A DNA stretch of 64,000 nt from Mimachlamys varia (Eukaryota; Mollusca; Bivalvia; Pectinida; Pectinidae), in the NCBI GenBank assembly GCA_947623455.1, contig OX392545.1:21116001-21180000 (forward strand). The letters run 5' to 3'. The notes beneath the pieces are model-generated. The model made no database searches, was not told the DNA's origin, and worked only from the letters and a program-made list of their open reading frames with translations. Positions within the stretch are counted from its first letter, which is position 1. Every line of letters begins with the position of its first letter. Positions 23,103 to 33,311 of this stretch are shown here, piece by piece. The position numbers were made by a program, and so were the translations under genes.

Positions 23103-23775
23103 TGGAAGGGTAGGGCTGCTTGGAGTGGAGGGGTAAGGTTGCTGGGAGTGGAGGGGTAAGGTTGCTGGGAGTGGAGGGGTAAGGCTGCTGGGAGTGGAGG
23201 GGTAAGGTTGCTGGGGGTGGAGGGGTAAGGCTGCTGGGAGTGGAGGGGTAAGGTTGCTGGGATTGGAGGGGTAAGGCTGCTGGGAGTGGAGGGGTAAGGT
23301 TGCTGGGAGTGGAGGGGTAAGGCTGCTGGGAGTGGAGGGGTAAGGCTGCTGGTAGTGGAGGGGTAAGGCTGCTGGGAGTGGAGGGGTAAGGCTGCTGGGA
23401 GTGGAGGGATAAGACTGCTGGTAGTGGAGGGGTAAGGCTGCTGGGAGTGGAGGGGTAAGGCTGCTGGGATTGGAGGGGTAAGGTTGCTGGGATAGGAGGG
23501 GTAAGGCTGCTGGGAGTGGAGATGTAAGGCTGCTGGTAGTGGAGGGTAAGGCTGCTGGTAGTGGAGAAGTAAGGCTGCTTGGAGTGGAGGGGTAAAATTA
23601 CTGGGAGTAGAGGGGTAAGGTTGATGGGATTGGAGGGGTAAGGCAGCCGGGAGTGGAACGGTAAAACTACTTGGAGTGGAGGGATAAGGTTGCTGGGAGG
23701 GAAGGGGAAAGCTTGCTGGGAGTGGAGGGGTAAGGTTGCTTGGAGTGGAAGGGTAAAACTACTGGATGGTAGGGA
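23103..23775. repeat. 23-bp minisatellite, about 29 copies
   Basis: The unit gctgctgggagtggaggggt + aag repeats with single-base variants (gttgctgg, gctgctggtagtgg). 23 is not a multiple of 3, so the minus strand reads an open proline/leucine/serine-rich frame of about 250 codons with 23-residue periodicity, a reading artefact. The outer units (left start; 23570-23775) are the most diverged. Confidence 0.97.
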
Positions 23776-24477
23776 TAGGGAGAGTAAGGGTGTTTGGGGT
23801 TGATTGTTAAGTGTGGGAATGTAAGAATGCACACTCTACACATCGCAATATTCAAAAAATGGCATTTAACGAATACGTTCCGGCACTTTTCTAATTTCTC
23901 GGGCCAACGTGTTCGAAAAAGTTGTGAAAGTGCTCGCCTCGCTACTCGTGTCACTGTATTATTCCCTTGATGCTTTTCGCACATAAATAATTAACGGACA
24001 CTGTCCATATGACACTGTGTTTATGTATTTCGGAAATCCTCGTCCATCACCATACACGTATGTTATCTCATTCGCAAATCGTTTCAAACTACAACAAAAC
24101 TTCGTTCGAGTTGGAGTGATTTTTTCCACCTGAACGAGCACACAAATGGGTTTTAAGATAAACTGCGACGATGCGTGGGATTAATTTTACGATATCGATT
24201 TCTCGTCAAAACCTCACTGTCAAAATATCTATAGTGATGTTGTTGTGTCATCAGTATTGCAAGTACTGATCATCATCACAACAACTGCCAAAAAATCTAA
24301 ATTATTTTTGTCAAAAATAGAAAAATAACATCCTCAAAAAGATAATTTATATTTGATCAAAGTATGTTTGTCAAGGCTTGTTCCCGATACGTAACAACCT
24401 ACCGCTGAGGCAAGTGGCGTTTTATATATAGCTGAGGGATACAAAATTAATGTAAGACCACTGACGGCGGGCTTCTC
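23776..24477. other. no recognised gene; one hairpin
   Basis: An imperfect hairpin at 24236-24285 (gatgttgttgtgtcatcagt against actgatcatcatcacaacaa, loop about 6 nt). Otherwise unique sequence without recognised features. Confidence 0.55.
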
Positions 24478-24953
24478 GTATAAGTTTAAGTTCTTTATTA
24501 GCTGAAAGCCCTTATGCTTATAGGTACATACAGGAGAATGACATCCCAATATACAAACAACATAGTTCAATAATGTACATGTATACAAATATAACAGTAC
24601 TTATTTAACACAAGAACAGTTATGGAACATCACAATATGTAAAATATGATTACCGTCTCTTACAAGCTAAATACAAATATTTCCCTAAATTGGATAGATC
24701 TCTAACATTTTGCGTGCTAAGTAGTTGTATTAATTTAAAGATGGAGGGTTTTCTGTAATAATAATTTTTCAATAATCTGCCTCGTTAATCGCTATAAAAA
24801 GGGCAAATCAAGATAAAATGAAATTCGTCTTTTATATCTCTCAAATTAAATTGGTTACAAATCCTGTTTCTACGAATGACGTTATGATGTCTTGCAGTTT
24901 CTGAGACGATATCCTAAATTTAGATATATATTTGTTTAGACAAACAGCGCGCG
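24478..24953 (-). pseudogene. decayed LINE ORF2 C-terminus and 3' end
   Basis: The minus strand encodes, with one frameshift and one in-frame stop, a run recognisable as the C-terminus of a CR1/L2-like LINE ORF2. NKYISKFRISSQ is followed after a 1-nt shift by ETARHHNV, RRNRICNQF and DEFHFILICPFY (24793-24829). After a TAA where other members continue come RGRLLKNYYYRKPSIFKL and LSNLGKYLYLACKRR. The pattern RxxRxCxxC-x-DExHFxxxCPxY is the Cys/His motif of these LINEs; here the second Cys is Phe. The 3' end contains an AATAAAG signal near 24490-24500. Upstream of about 24953 homology stops, so it is 5' truncated. Not functional. Confidence 0.85.
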
Positions 24954-25857
24954 TACATGTACATGTATTACACATATGTAAATACAGCCGTCAGATGTAC
25001 AGAGAAAATGAATTTTAACACAGGGTTATGTAATAATTTTTTACTCTCACATCTCTCTATGTAAGATAGAGTTTGCCCATGGAAGAAAGCTATGCATGAA
25101 AAATCTATCTTGCATGTACATAGCATATCACGCGACGTGACGTCACAATGGCTCAACAATGACGTGACGTCACCAATACGGTAAACCCTGATGCCGGAAA
25201 GAGAAAACGACGACGTGATGAAATTAAAACCTTTCACAAAATTTTAACCGTAAACATTAGAAATATGAGATTCATCGTGTTTGCAAATATGGGGTATGCT
25301 TAATCTCGCTGTCTGATGTTTTTCAGCCTCGGGTTTACCCCTTGGATGGAATTTCCCTATCTTACATCCCTGGTTTTATATTTGATTACGGGTCGTTCTA
25401 TTACATGTAACTTGAACTTTGAAAACACATGTAAAATCTTAAGGAATCCGCTAATTATTCGGTTTTTACATTTGTGTAATTGATCACAACATAATGTGAA
25501 TATGTACAGTAATATAAAATTCTGTTCAGTCAGAATTTCATTTAAGAATATTAAGATATTTTATGAGGATGTACAAGTTTAAGAATATTTGAAATCATTT
25601 TTATTCGAACAGTGTTACATAAAAACACAAGAGTTGAAAAACTCAAGTTCTAAAAGTTCGGATCGATCAGGCGAATCAATATCGATTGATCAACAAATAT
25701 TGGTTGATCAGTTGATCAGTTGAGTAGATGTTTATCTTAACGTGTTACACACGTTATCGACAATAAATAAAATGCAAGGGTTGTTATCATGGAATTGTCA
25801 AAATCAATGAATCATAACCATACACAGGAAATAACACTAATAACGGAGAGAGCACTT
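24954..25857. other. no recognised gene; contains twin CRE and TTGATC cluster
   Basis: Twin CRE sites are listed separately. At 25660-25730 TTGATC/GATCAA motifs occur repeatedly. Nothing else recognised. Confidence 0.5.
25136..25174. promoter_or_regulatory. two perfect CRE octamers 27 bp apart
   Basis: gacgtgacgtcac occurs at 25134-25146 and again at 25161-25173, each holding the palindrome TGACGTCA (25138-25145, 25165-25172), the ATF/CREB binding consensus. The 12-bp identity of the sites also allows a small local duplication. No core promoter or gene start was recognised next to them. Confidence 0.45.
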
Positions 25858-25990
25858 GTCACATTAGGGCATCATCATCACCCATAGACACGGAGGGGTG
25901 GAGATGGGGAGGGGGAGTGGTCACATTAGTGCGTCATTATCACCCACGACACGGAGGGGTGGAGATGGGGGATAAGAGTGGAGGGGGGGG
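25858..25990 (+). repeat. 62-bp direct duplication, G-rich
   Basis: gtcacattagggcatcatca ... cacggaggggtggagatggg at 25858 is repeated as gtcacattagtgcgtcatta ... cacggaggggtggagatggg from 25920. A poly-G tract follows at 25981-25991. Confidence 0.88.
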
Positions 25991-26829
25991 GGGTAGAGGA
26001 TGAATTACTACGGTAAATACCTAAATTATCTAAAGTTAAATGTTGTCTCAACTCATGATGTTTTCGTTTCCGTCTATAGTTCAGATAGACGAAAAGCTAT
26101 TTCAGTACAAGTACATAATGTAAAACAGCTATTTCTGTACATGTAAAAGAAGGTATATAATTGACTGTAACATATAAAAGGGACTGCACCACAGTTACAA
26201 TTATTTAATATGGTCTGCAATGATTGTACAGTACCATTTTTATCACGAAGGTTTGTATAGAATGTAAACAGACACGTGACCTCTTTTTACAACAAAGATG
26301 GCGGAGTGTAATTGGAATTATGTTCAGCTCCTTGCGACATTTTTTCTTGGCTCGTAATTTGCAAGCGCATATATATATATACACGTACCAGTCATGATTA
26401 TATTTCAATACAATGGTAATGTTTTGTGAGAGTGGACATTGAAAACAAAGGAAAACAAAGTTATGAAATCGCAGATACCATACAATGACTGACATTTACC
26501 GTAGAGGATTCCCCGGGCAGTTTCTGGACAGTTCTGGTACGGCGGACGTGGCGGACTTCTCTGAAACTTGAGGACAAACATGACATTTAGTCAATTATTA
26601 TCTGATTGTGTTGTGACATATTTCACACGACATATCGTATCAACACGGGAAACCATGCGGATCATGTTCCATCTTCATCAGGAATTAATTTAACATTGTA
26701 GTGCCCCCTGGCCTTGGGTAGTCAGTATGACAGTCTAGAACAAGAGAGGAATATGGGAGAGTGGGCCATACATTACTGTATCAGGAGGGGAGTGTGATTA
26801 TTACTATGCCTACTTGTTGTGAGTGAGAG
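25991..26829. other. no recognised feature
   Basis: Unique sequence apart from a short (ta)n run at 26370-26380. No gene recognised. Confidence 0.5.
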
Positions 26830-27195
26830 TGATGCCTCAGGTCTCACTTTGAGGACATGTCATGTGTTGATGCCTCAGGTTTCACTTTGAGGACATGTCA
26901 TATGTTGATGCCTCAGGTCTCACTTTGAGGACATGTCATGTGTTGATGCCTCAGCTCTCATATTGAGGACATGGCATTCATGTGACCTAGATTAACATGG
27001 CGGTCTAATCGTAGAAGCAGAAGACCCTTACTCTTCCGGTGCACCTGGTCATATTTTCTTGTATTTTTTCAATGGTTTCCATGTATTTATCTTTTGTTTA
27101 TATTTTTACCCCTGGTTTAATCGATTGTGAGTTCTGATTATGGTTTTGTTGATGCTTCATTCATGTCTGATTTAGTTTTGTTCTTTTTGCATTGC
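26830..27195 (+). mobile_element. dispersed family 5, copy 3, with internal 38-bp tandem array
   Basis: Four units of gatgcctcaggtctcacttt + gaggacatgtcatgtgtt start at 26831, 26869, 26907 and 26945 (exact 38-bp period). In other family copies this segment is single. The array continues directly into the family body: attaacatggcggtctaatc, agcagaagacccttactctt + ccggtgcacctggtcatatt, then ccatgtatttatcttttgtt and a T-rich end. Confidence 0.88.
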
Positions 27196-27322
27196 CAGAT
27201 AAGAACTATTTTATGTTTATACATTGACCTGCTTAAGTTTAAAAAATGATTATGTTAAGAACAATGAAACGAAGGGGGGGGGGATAAAAAAAATACCAAT
27301 TTTCTATTAAAGCAGAAACATT

Positions 27323-27606
27323 ATTCAAACCAAATTAATCCACAGGGGTGGTGGGGTGGTGCAGTGGATAGCGCACTTGCCTTTCACCAAGGCGGCCGGG
27401 GTTCGATTCCCCGACCGGACGTGAAAAGGTATGGGGTCACCTGCTCGACCACGTGGGTTTTCTCCGGGTACTCCGGTTTCCTCCCACAATAAGACCCCTC
27501 GCGCGCTAACATCCGGGCCAACAAGAGTGATTTATATAAGTTGGATAACTTGTTTCATAATTGTTGTAAAATAAATAAAATTTATATTTATATTCAAACC
27601 AAATTA
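27323..27606 (+). mobile_element. complete V-SINE with 15-bp target duplication
   Basis: Body 27338-27591, flanked by perfect direct repeats attcaaaccaaatta (27323-27337, 27592-27606). The head is tRNA-like: A box tggtgcagtgg (27357-27367) and B box ggttcgattcc (27400-27410), an internal RNA polymerase III promoter. The conserved domain tctccgggtactccggtttc (27461-27480) places it in the V-SINE superfamily. The 3' part holds ataagttggataacttg (27536-27552) and an A-rich aaaataaataaaattt tail. All landmarks are intact, so it is a young insertion. Confidence 0.93.
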
Positions 27607-28467
27607 CACAAGAACTTGCGGAAGTTTCTCTGTCAGTATGGATGGGTCTCTCCCTTTTCCGTGTCTACGCCAAGCTGCCAATATTTAAACGTCGGATTTT
27701 AATCGCGCCTCACCCAACTGCCTGCACATGAATTTAAAAGGTCGGAGAAGGAAATTCTTTTACAGATATAACCTTCTCGAACGTAGGGATTTCGAACACA
27801 TTACTTACACTTGTATGTATATATAGATATATCCGTTGGTCTGAAAATGAGAAAAAAAAACCAACCAATTTGAAGTGTAAAAAAATCTTTCGGATTTCTT
27901 TTGGACATGGATTTTTCTGCATTTCCCAGAACAACAATAAATTTTGATTCGGTTTAATCGACGATTTCTATTCATCTGTATGCAGTCAAGATTAGTTTTA
28001 GTCAAGATGGACAAAGCCGAAATATGTATGTTTAAATTCTACACGGTTCCACATTAGAATGTAAATAACTGGTCCTGCCATTCGTTGTTGTAGAATTTGA
28101 AAAGCGTGAAATTATTTCGGAATATCACAAATTATTCTTGTAACGTGAACTAGAAATTATTTTAGATTGAATCATTTTACATGTGTACACCTACGCAGAG
28201 CAGTCGGTGTGGATAAAAGGAAATACTTAAAAATACTTAAAGTGTTGACTATAGACTTTTCACGCCGTTGCATAATCGTTACATTTAAAATAGCTTTATC
28301 CTGCTTTTTATCATGATATATTGATGAAAAAAAAAGGTTTATAATAAAGGAACCAGCGCCAGACCAGGGCTTCGAAGCTTAGATCAAGGAATTTGACTAA
28401 GTCCGTGGTAGAGGTTAGATCAAGGAATTAGGCTTAGTCTGTGGTAGAGGTAAGATAGAGGTACATA
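27607..28467. other. no gene; 37-bp doublet
   Basis: ttagatcaaggaatttgact + aagtccgtggtagagg at 28379 is repeated from 28416 (ttagatcaaggaattaggct). Otherwise unique AT-rich sequence. Confidence 0.6.
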
Positions 28468-28623
28468 TTATATATGTAACTGAGGTGCTGGATCAAGTTG
28501 TGTGATTAGGCCAGGCAGTTTTTTGTGGACTCTGTGGAGTTTCGGATGCATATCCTGTAAACCAAAATAAATCTTCTCTGTACTTTCAATAATTTCATTT
28601 GTGGGGTTTCCTACTTTATCTCC
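28468..28623 (-). other. short protein-like open frame, unidentified
   Basis: On the minus strand 51 codons run open from after a TGA to TAA at 28468-28470. The text includes NEIIESTEKIYFGLQDMHPK and HRVHKKLPGLITQL. Its composition looks protein-like with mixed charge, unlike the leucine/phenylalanine/serine-rich random frames nearby. The first Met is internal, so it would have to be an exon or a fragment. It lies about 200 bp downstream, same strand, of the LINE reverse-transcriptase remnant and may belong to that element, though I do not recognise it as a LINE domain. Confidence 0.25.
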
Positions 28624-28814
28624 TCAACTGCGTATTTTTTTATCAGTTTTCCGGTATCTCCTAAAACGCCCCTGTTTTCACAATAATGTGACATGGAAAA
28701 GTCATATAGACTTCTATTTTATGTCACTAGTAAATATTTAAAAAATGCTGGATATAGCTGATAGAATAATGATCTAATTTACTCACAGCTTTCATCTACA
28801 AAACATCTACATAA

Positions 28815-29000
28815 CTATTGTGGTTTGGTCGTTGAACTTACGACAAAACAAATTGGGCGGGAAAGTGTCTCCTTGTGGCACTCCATTTCTCAATCGAAAT
28901 GGGTTCATTTACTGTTACGGAGTTTACAAATACTTCACAAATTACTGGTTATACGGTGTTAGGAATGTCTAGCTGACACAATGCCTGGTGACTTTTCCTA
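28815..29000 (-). pseudogene. decayed LINE reverse-transcriptase fragment
   Basis: The minus strand carries, in two frames joined by a 1-nt shift, HQALCQLDIPNTV (28950-28991), then VFVNSVTVNEPISI (28892-28930), then RNGVPQGDTFPPNLF (28848-28890). The block (I/R)RNG-V-x-QGD-x-x-S/P-P-x-LF is the hallmark of motif 4 of non-LTR reverse transcriptases, and the residues before it fit the preceding alpha-helical segment. There is an internal stop after NTV. Just downstream a YVDV-like remnant stands where the catalytic Y-x-DD box is expected. Dead remnant of a CR1/L2/Jockey-like LINE. Confidence 0.82.
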
Positions 29001-30303
29001 AATTAACCGTGATGCCGTCCCGCAGTTTGTCTTTGTTAACAATTTACGTCACGGGGAGAATGATTGTCATTACCTTGCCTTCTGCCACACATTTTATATA
29101 CAAATCCCGCTCAGCTTGACGCTTTACAAGGTCGTACACGGGGTACGTTAAAAGCAAGCGTTGTCGTTACGTAAGTAGCTCCATTTAGACCGGACATTTC
29201 ATTAGAAATACACAAATGCCTGGTTACGGCTGTGTGACAGACAGGTAAATGTCACCTTACCTTGTTACGTGTCCATTTCCTTCACGTCGCCAAATACTTT
29301 ATTAGCTGTTACACACGAACTATTCACGCGTTTATGGCCCCGTGAACAACATCTATGAGTCCCTATCCACCCGTATTATTGGTTTTTCAAGGTCCTTCAC
29401 ATTCCCCTGGTGACCATTGGTGACGCGCTAAGTAGCTATTTATAGCCCATTAGAGGTAAAATGCTGACAGGTAAAGTGCGATAACCTTTACCAGCGGTCA
29501 CATATTGTGTCTCGTTGGTGCGTAGGGCCTGTGTGATAACGATGTTATGTTGTTCTTCCGTTCAAAGTGTCTTAAGTGTATTAAGGATATATACTGATAT
29601 TTGGTTCGAGTCCCATCGTACATGTACAAAATGTACCGTAAACTTATGAAATCGTTTAAATAAACACTTTCATTTATACAAAATCGTATAAACAAAAACT
29701 TTCAATAATACTTAATCTTAATACCGTGATCGATGAGAAATCGAAAACAATAACGAAGAGGAAACGTGTTGAAAAAAGGATATTAATGACAGAATGTAAC
29801 ATTCATCAAATTTCCTATATTTCTGCTGAACGGAATAACAAATTGCATTTTACCAAAGGGCAATAACTCCGATATAGGCTTTGCGCCTGTAGGAGATATG
29901 ACTATTTGTCAACTGCAAACATGTGCCTCCGAGAGACGTTGTGTTTTGTTGACGTCAAACATGAGTTGCCGGGTGGTATAATATGATTCCTTCTGGTGAT
30001 GTGATATGTTTTAGATATCAACTTTCTAGCGAAGATGAAGAACTATGATACATCAACTGTACATAGAGAAATGAACCGCTTCCGGTGATCTGGAGTAAAC
30101 AGATGTTTTCTAACCCTTCAACTCCGTAGACAAACAGCACAAACAGTAGCATATGAAACCAATGAAACAAGAACACGCAATTCTCTATAAAAGTAAAGTG
30201 TATAGTCAATCAGTCAATCAATTAATTTATTTGTTAAAGTGTCATACATCACAATTACACCTTACAGTATTAAACATAAAGTTAAATAGCGGTGATCAGT
30301 TAT
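29001..30303. other. no recognised gene; one CRE octamer
   Basis: TGACGTCA at 29950-29957. A B-box-like ggttcgagtccc at 29603 has no matching A box or tRNA fold. No gene recognised. Confidence 0.5.
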
Positions 30304-30694
30304 TTAAAAGCCCAATATACGTAACCAAAGGAAATTTTTCGGGATTCTGAAAAATTATGAATAAAATCCAGTTGATAACCATGCAAAAATAAGCCTAAAA
30401 CGAAGTAAACCTGAGCGGTAACTAACAAGAAGCTCTTCACAGAAAAATCTAAAGAATTTAAACGAATTCAGGTCGGACCCACTTCAACAACAAGCCGAAG
30501 GTAGAAGACAGTTCGAAATGGACGCGTGTTTACAAATACCCTGTATCAACGGCTAATGTACAGGTAACCGCGTAAGTTTCATCTTGAATATCGCTGGCAT
30601 CAATTAATCTTCACTAAATCTATAAATATAAGAAGTTATTAGGCTGAATTTTCGCTTCAGGTTTTGCCGAAAGTTACGTTTATTTGGCCTTTAA
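30304..30694 (+). mobile_element. piggyBac-like MITE, copy 1, TTAA-flanked
   Basis: Element 30308-30690 (383 bp) between TTAA at 30304-30307 and 30691-30694. Ends: aagcccaatatacgtaac on the left, gttacgtttatttggcct on the right, an imperfect terminal inverted repeat. TTAA target duplication is the signature of the piggyBac superfamily. The interior is non-coding and includes accatgcaaaaataagccta, aaacgaagtaaacctgagcg and ggtagaagacagttcgaaat. A second copy lies inverted at 59375-59770. Confidence 0.85.
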
Positions 30695-31524
30695 ACAGTA
30701 TTTAAAATAAAAAACTAGTGATATCCTAATGTGTTAAGAATGGTTATGATACGTTATATAAAACCAATATACCTATCACAGATTCCAATCTAGAGAGCAG
30801 GTGAGTGGGACAGCCCCTACTTAACAAGCTATCTAAGATTGTACTTACATATTACATATATAATAAAAAAAAGTAGTCAACAAGATGAAACAGTTCATAT
30901 TGGTACAATTTAGTACCAAGCTGAAGATTTGTCGCAAATTGAAACGCACCAGTCAACAAGTCCATTAAAAACCTAATGTTTTCAGGATGTTGTTTATAAA
31001 AACCATTCTCACAAAAAAAAACCAGATTACGATTGTTGTCATTTTTAAAATGTTTGATTTGAGATCTGTCATGGACACGACCACGAGAACCGTCCCTTGG
31101 GTCCAGATGTCACATTTCATTCACCGGTCATTAGTAACACCCTCGGGCGAAAAGACAGATCGCGAGATCAGACCAACAGTAAAGTGTCAAGTTCAGTTTC
31201 TGTGAAAGGAATTGGGTAATCGCTCGACCTGATGGCCACACAGGCGCGAAATTTCCAGCCGATTCGTGCCAAGTGCGCATGCCGAAATACGGACATGAAT
31301 ACAATGTACTCTATGGCAGATTTCAAACTCAGAATCTCTCATTGTTGGATACGAGGTATTGCTGCAAATACTCAAGTTTATAAAAAATGAAGGGAATGTT
31401 CTCTATCTTTAACAAACGTCTCATTGTCAATGTTTGTAGATTTCTACATAACGTGGAAATTATCATTACATGATTTAATAATATTATTTTGTTCAAATAC
31501 CCGAATTTATCCATGTCATGTTTC
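30695..31524. other. no recognised feature
   Basis: Unique sequence. No gene or repeat recognised. Confidence 0.5.
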
Positions 31525-31695
31525 TGAAAATAATTTGTATTTCATGCTATAGCTTACATCCTTATGTATCATACTATATTATGTACATCTTGTATAGTCT
31601 ATGTCAGCCATGTACCATGACTACTTTGTATAATGACCTCTTGTTACACGCAGTTGCGTGTCTGAGTGAAAATAAAATCTGAAAATCTGAAATCT
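31525..31695 (+). mobile_element. probable LINE 3' end with (aaatctg)n tail
   Basis: The region ends gtctgagtgaaaataaaatc + tgaaaatctgaaatctgg: an AATAAAA signal followed by short repeats of aatctga, as expected for a LINE 3' terminus with a microsatellite tail. The upstream T-rich sequence with tatgtaccatgactactttg has the look of a LINE 3' UTR I have met in molluscs (recollection). No coding part. Confidence 0.5.
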
Positions 31696-31960
31696 GGGTA
31701 GGGTGAGGATAAGACCGATTTCATGATATTTTCCTCTGTGGGATATTTTGTGTAACGAGGTTTCAAATAAATCGGTAATAATTGGATCAGGTACAAACTA
31801 AAACGTGACGAATAAATAGAAAAGAAAAAACGAAAATTAATAATTCCCTCAGATGTTGTCAGTAAAATCAGAAAATTAATATTGCATATCTTAACAAACC
31901 TTCAAATTCTATGTGACTTGAATTGTTGTCTCACAACAAGTGTTAAGAACAAATTGGGAG

Positions 31961-32384
31961 AAAATGACATCTCATCTGTTACACTATACAACATATCACT
32001 ATCACAGTTAGTTGTTAAAAATGACGTCCCATCTGTTACACTATACAACATATCACTATCACAGTTAATTGTTAAAAATGACGTCTCATCTGTTACACTA
32101 TACAACATATCACTATCACAGTTAATTGTTAAAAATGACGTCTCATCTGTTACACTATACAACATATCACTATCACAGTTAATTGTTAAAAATGACTTCT
32201 CATCTGTTACACTATACAACATATCACTATCACAGTTAATTGTTAAAAATGACGTCCCATCAGTTACACTATACAACATATCACTATCACAGTTAATTGT
32301 TAAAAATGACGTCTCATCTGTTACACTATACAACATATCACTATCACAGTTAATTGTTAAAAATGACGTCCCATCTGTTACATT
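31961..32384. repeat. 57-bp minisatellite, 7.4 copies
   Basis: The unit ctgttacactatacaacata + tcactatcacagttaattgt + taaaaatgacgtctcat repeats with exact 57-bp spacing (19 codons). Both strands are therefore open for more than 160 codons with a perfect 19-residue period. Differences between copies (gtcccatc, gtctcatc, cttctcatc) mostly change the encoded residue, so there is no sign of selection on a protein. Confidence 0.96.
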
Positions 32385-32682
32385 TTTGTACACTATACAA
32401 CATTATGATTATCACTATCATAGTCAATTGTTAAACAATTTCGTTTTTACATCATACCTCTGTTGTAAGTTGGACGTACATTGCCCGCAGCCTCCATCCA
32501 TTCCGATTTTGTTCTGAAGTATTCGTATTAAGACCAAATATCTTTATGATATATTAAAAAAACAAATAACAAATTACGATAATCGTGCAGACCAAAACCA
32601 ACAAAATTCAAATTTGTCCCTTGGTTTTTAAATTTTTATTGGGATTGTTTTCCTTTATATTCAAATCAAACATCAATATGCA

Positions 32683-32805
32683 ATTAGAAGGCAATCTGAT
32701 TAAGATCATGTCTTGATCTCCACGCCGTTCCGTAAACTTCTCTTTGCTGCCTTGTAAAACGGAGTGAGAGTAGGGATCTGTATTTTAATCAGATTGATCA
32801 GAAAG
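32683..32805. mobile_element. 9-bp-TSD MITE family, internally deleted member
   Basis: Only 105 bp (32692-32796). It begins caatctgattaagatcatgt + cttgatctccacgccgttcc, like the inverted right end of the 389-bp member at 35351, and finishes taaaacggagtgagagtagg + gatctgtattttaatcagat, like its left end. Nearly all the interior is lost. The flanks attagaagg and atcagaaag agree at 7 of 9 positions, a decayed 9-bp target duplication. Confidence 0.85.
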
Positions 32806-33130
32806 AAATGTTTAGATAAATTGAACAAGTTTTTTACCTTTCCTCAAAACGTAACGACACAATAAATACGACCATGATTTCTATCCAAACAGCATCGATT
32901 TTAAGGTCTCGTCCCTGTTGAAAAAAAAACTTGTAAAAGGGGATTAAAAGTGGGGAAAAATGTATCTTTCCTAATTTCCTGATGGTATTAATCATGTTTT
33001 AATGTTCCAATACAAATTGATATACATGACATTGTGTAACACCCCGAACCCCCCTTTTACCCCTCTACCCCCGCTCCTCCATCCTTCCCACTATTTCAAA
33101 AACATACGATCTAGGCTCTGTGTACATTCA
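32806..33130. other. no gene; C-rich tract
   Basis: A pyrimidine-rich stretch with many C (about 33040-33090). Nothing else recognised. Confidence 0.5.
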
Positions 33131-33311
33131 GGCCACGATTTCATCAACGTTCCCTAACTTAAGGAAATTCCTTAACTCAAAAATGTCCATAGGAAAGCAT
33201 TACAGAATTAAAGGAAAAATCCTTAAATTCTGTAATACTTTCCTATGGAGATGTTTAAGTTACAATGTAAGGAGTTTCCTTAAGTTAGGGAACGTTGATG
33301 AAACCAGGGCC
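33131..33311. mobile_element. palindromic foldback MITE, 181 bp
   Basis: The whole element is an imperfect palindrome: ggccacgatttcatcaacgt + tccctaacttaaggaa at the left, ttccttaagttagggaacgt + tgatgaaaccagggcc at the right. The inner arms are ccataggaaagcattacaga and attctgtaatactttcctat. It is centred near 33218. No coding content. Confidence 0.92.

Noticed and set aside
23071..23832. 253-codon proline/serine/leucine-rich frame on minus
   Set aside because: It is the 23-bp minisatellite read through. The frame cycles through all three phases of the unit, and flanking sequence has no gene features.
29515..29615. Possible tRNA or SINE at a B-box-like ggttcgagtccc
   Set aside because: No A box at the right distance and no cloverleaf. 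Single motif only.
31882..32517. 211-codon frame (plus) and 163-codon frame (minus)
   Set aside because: 57-bp array. Both strands are open only because 57 is a multiple of 3. No conservation pattern of a protein.
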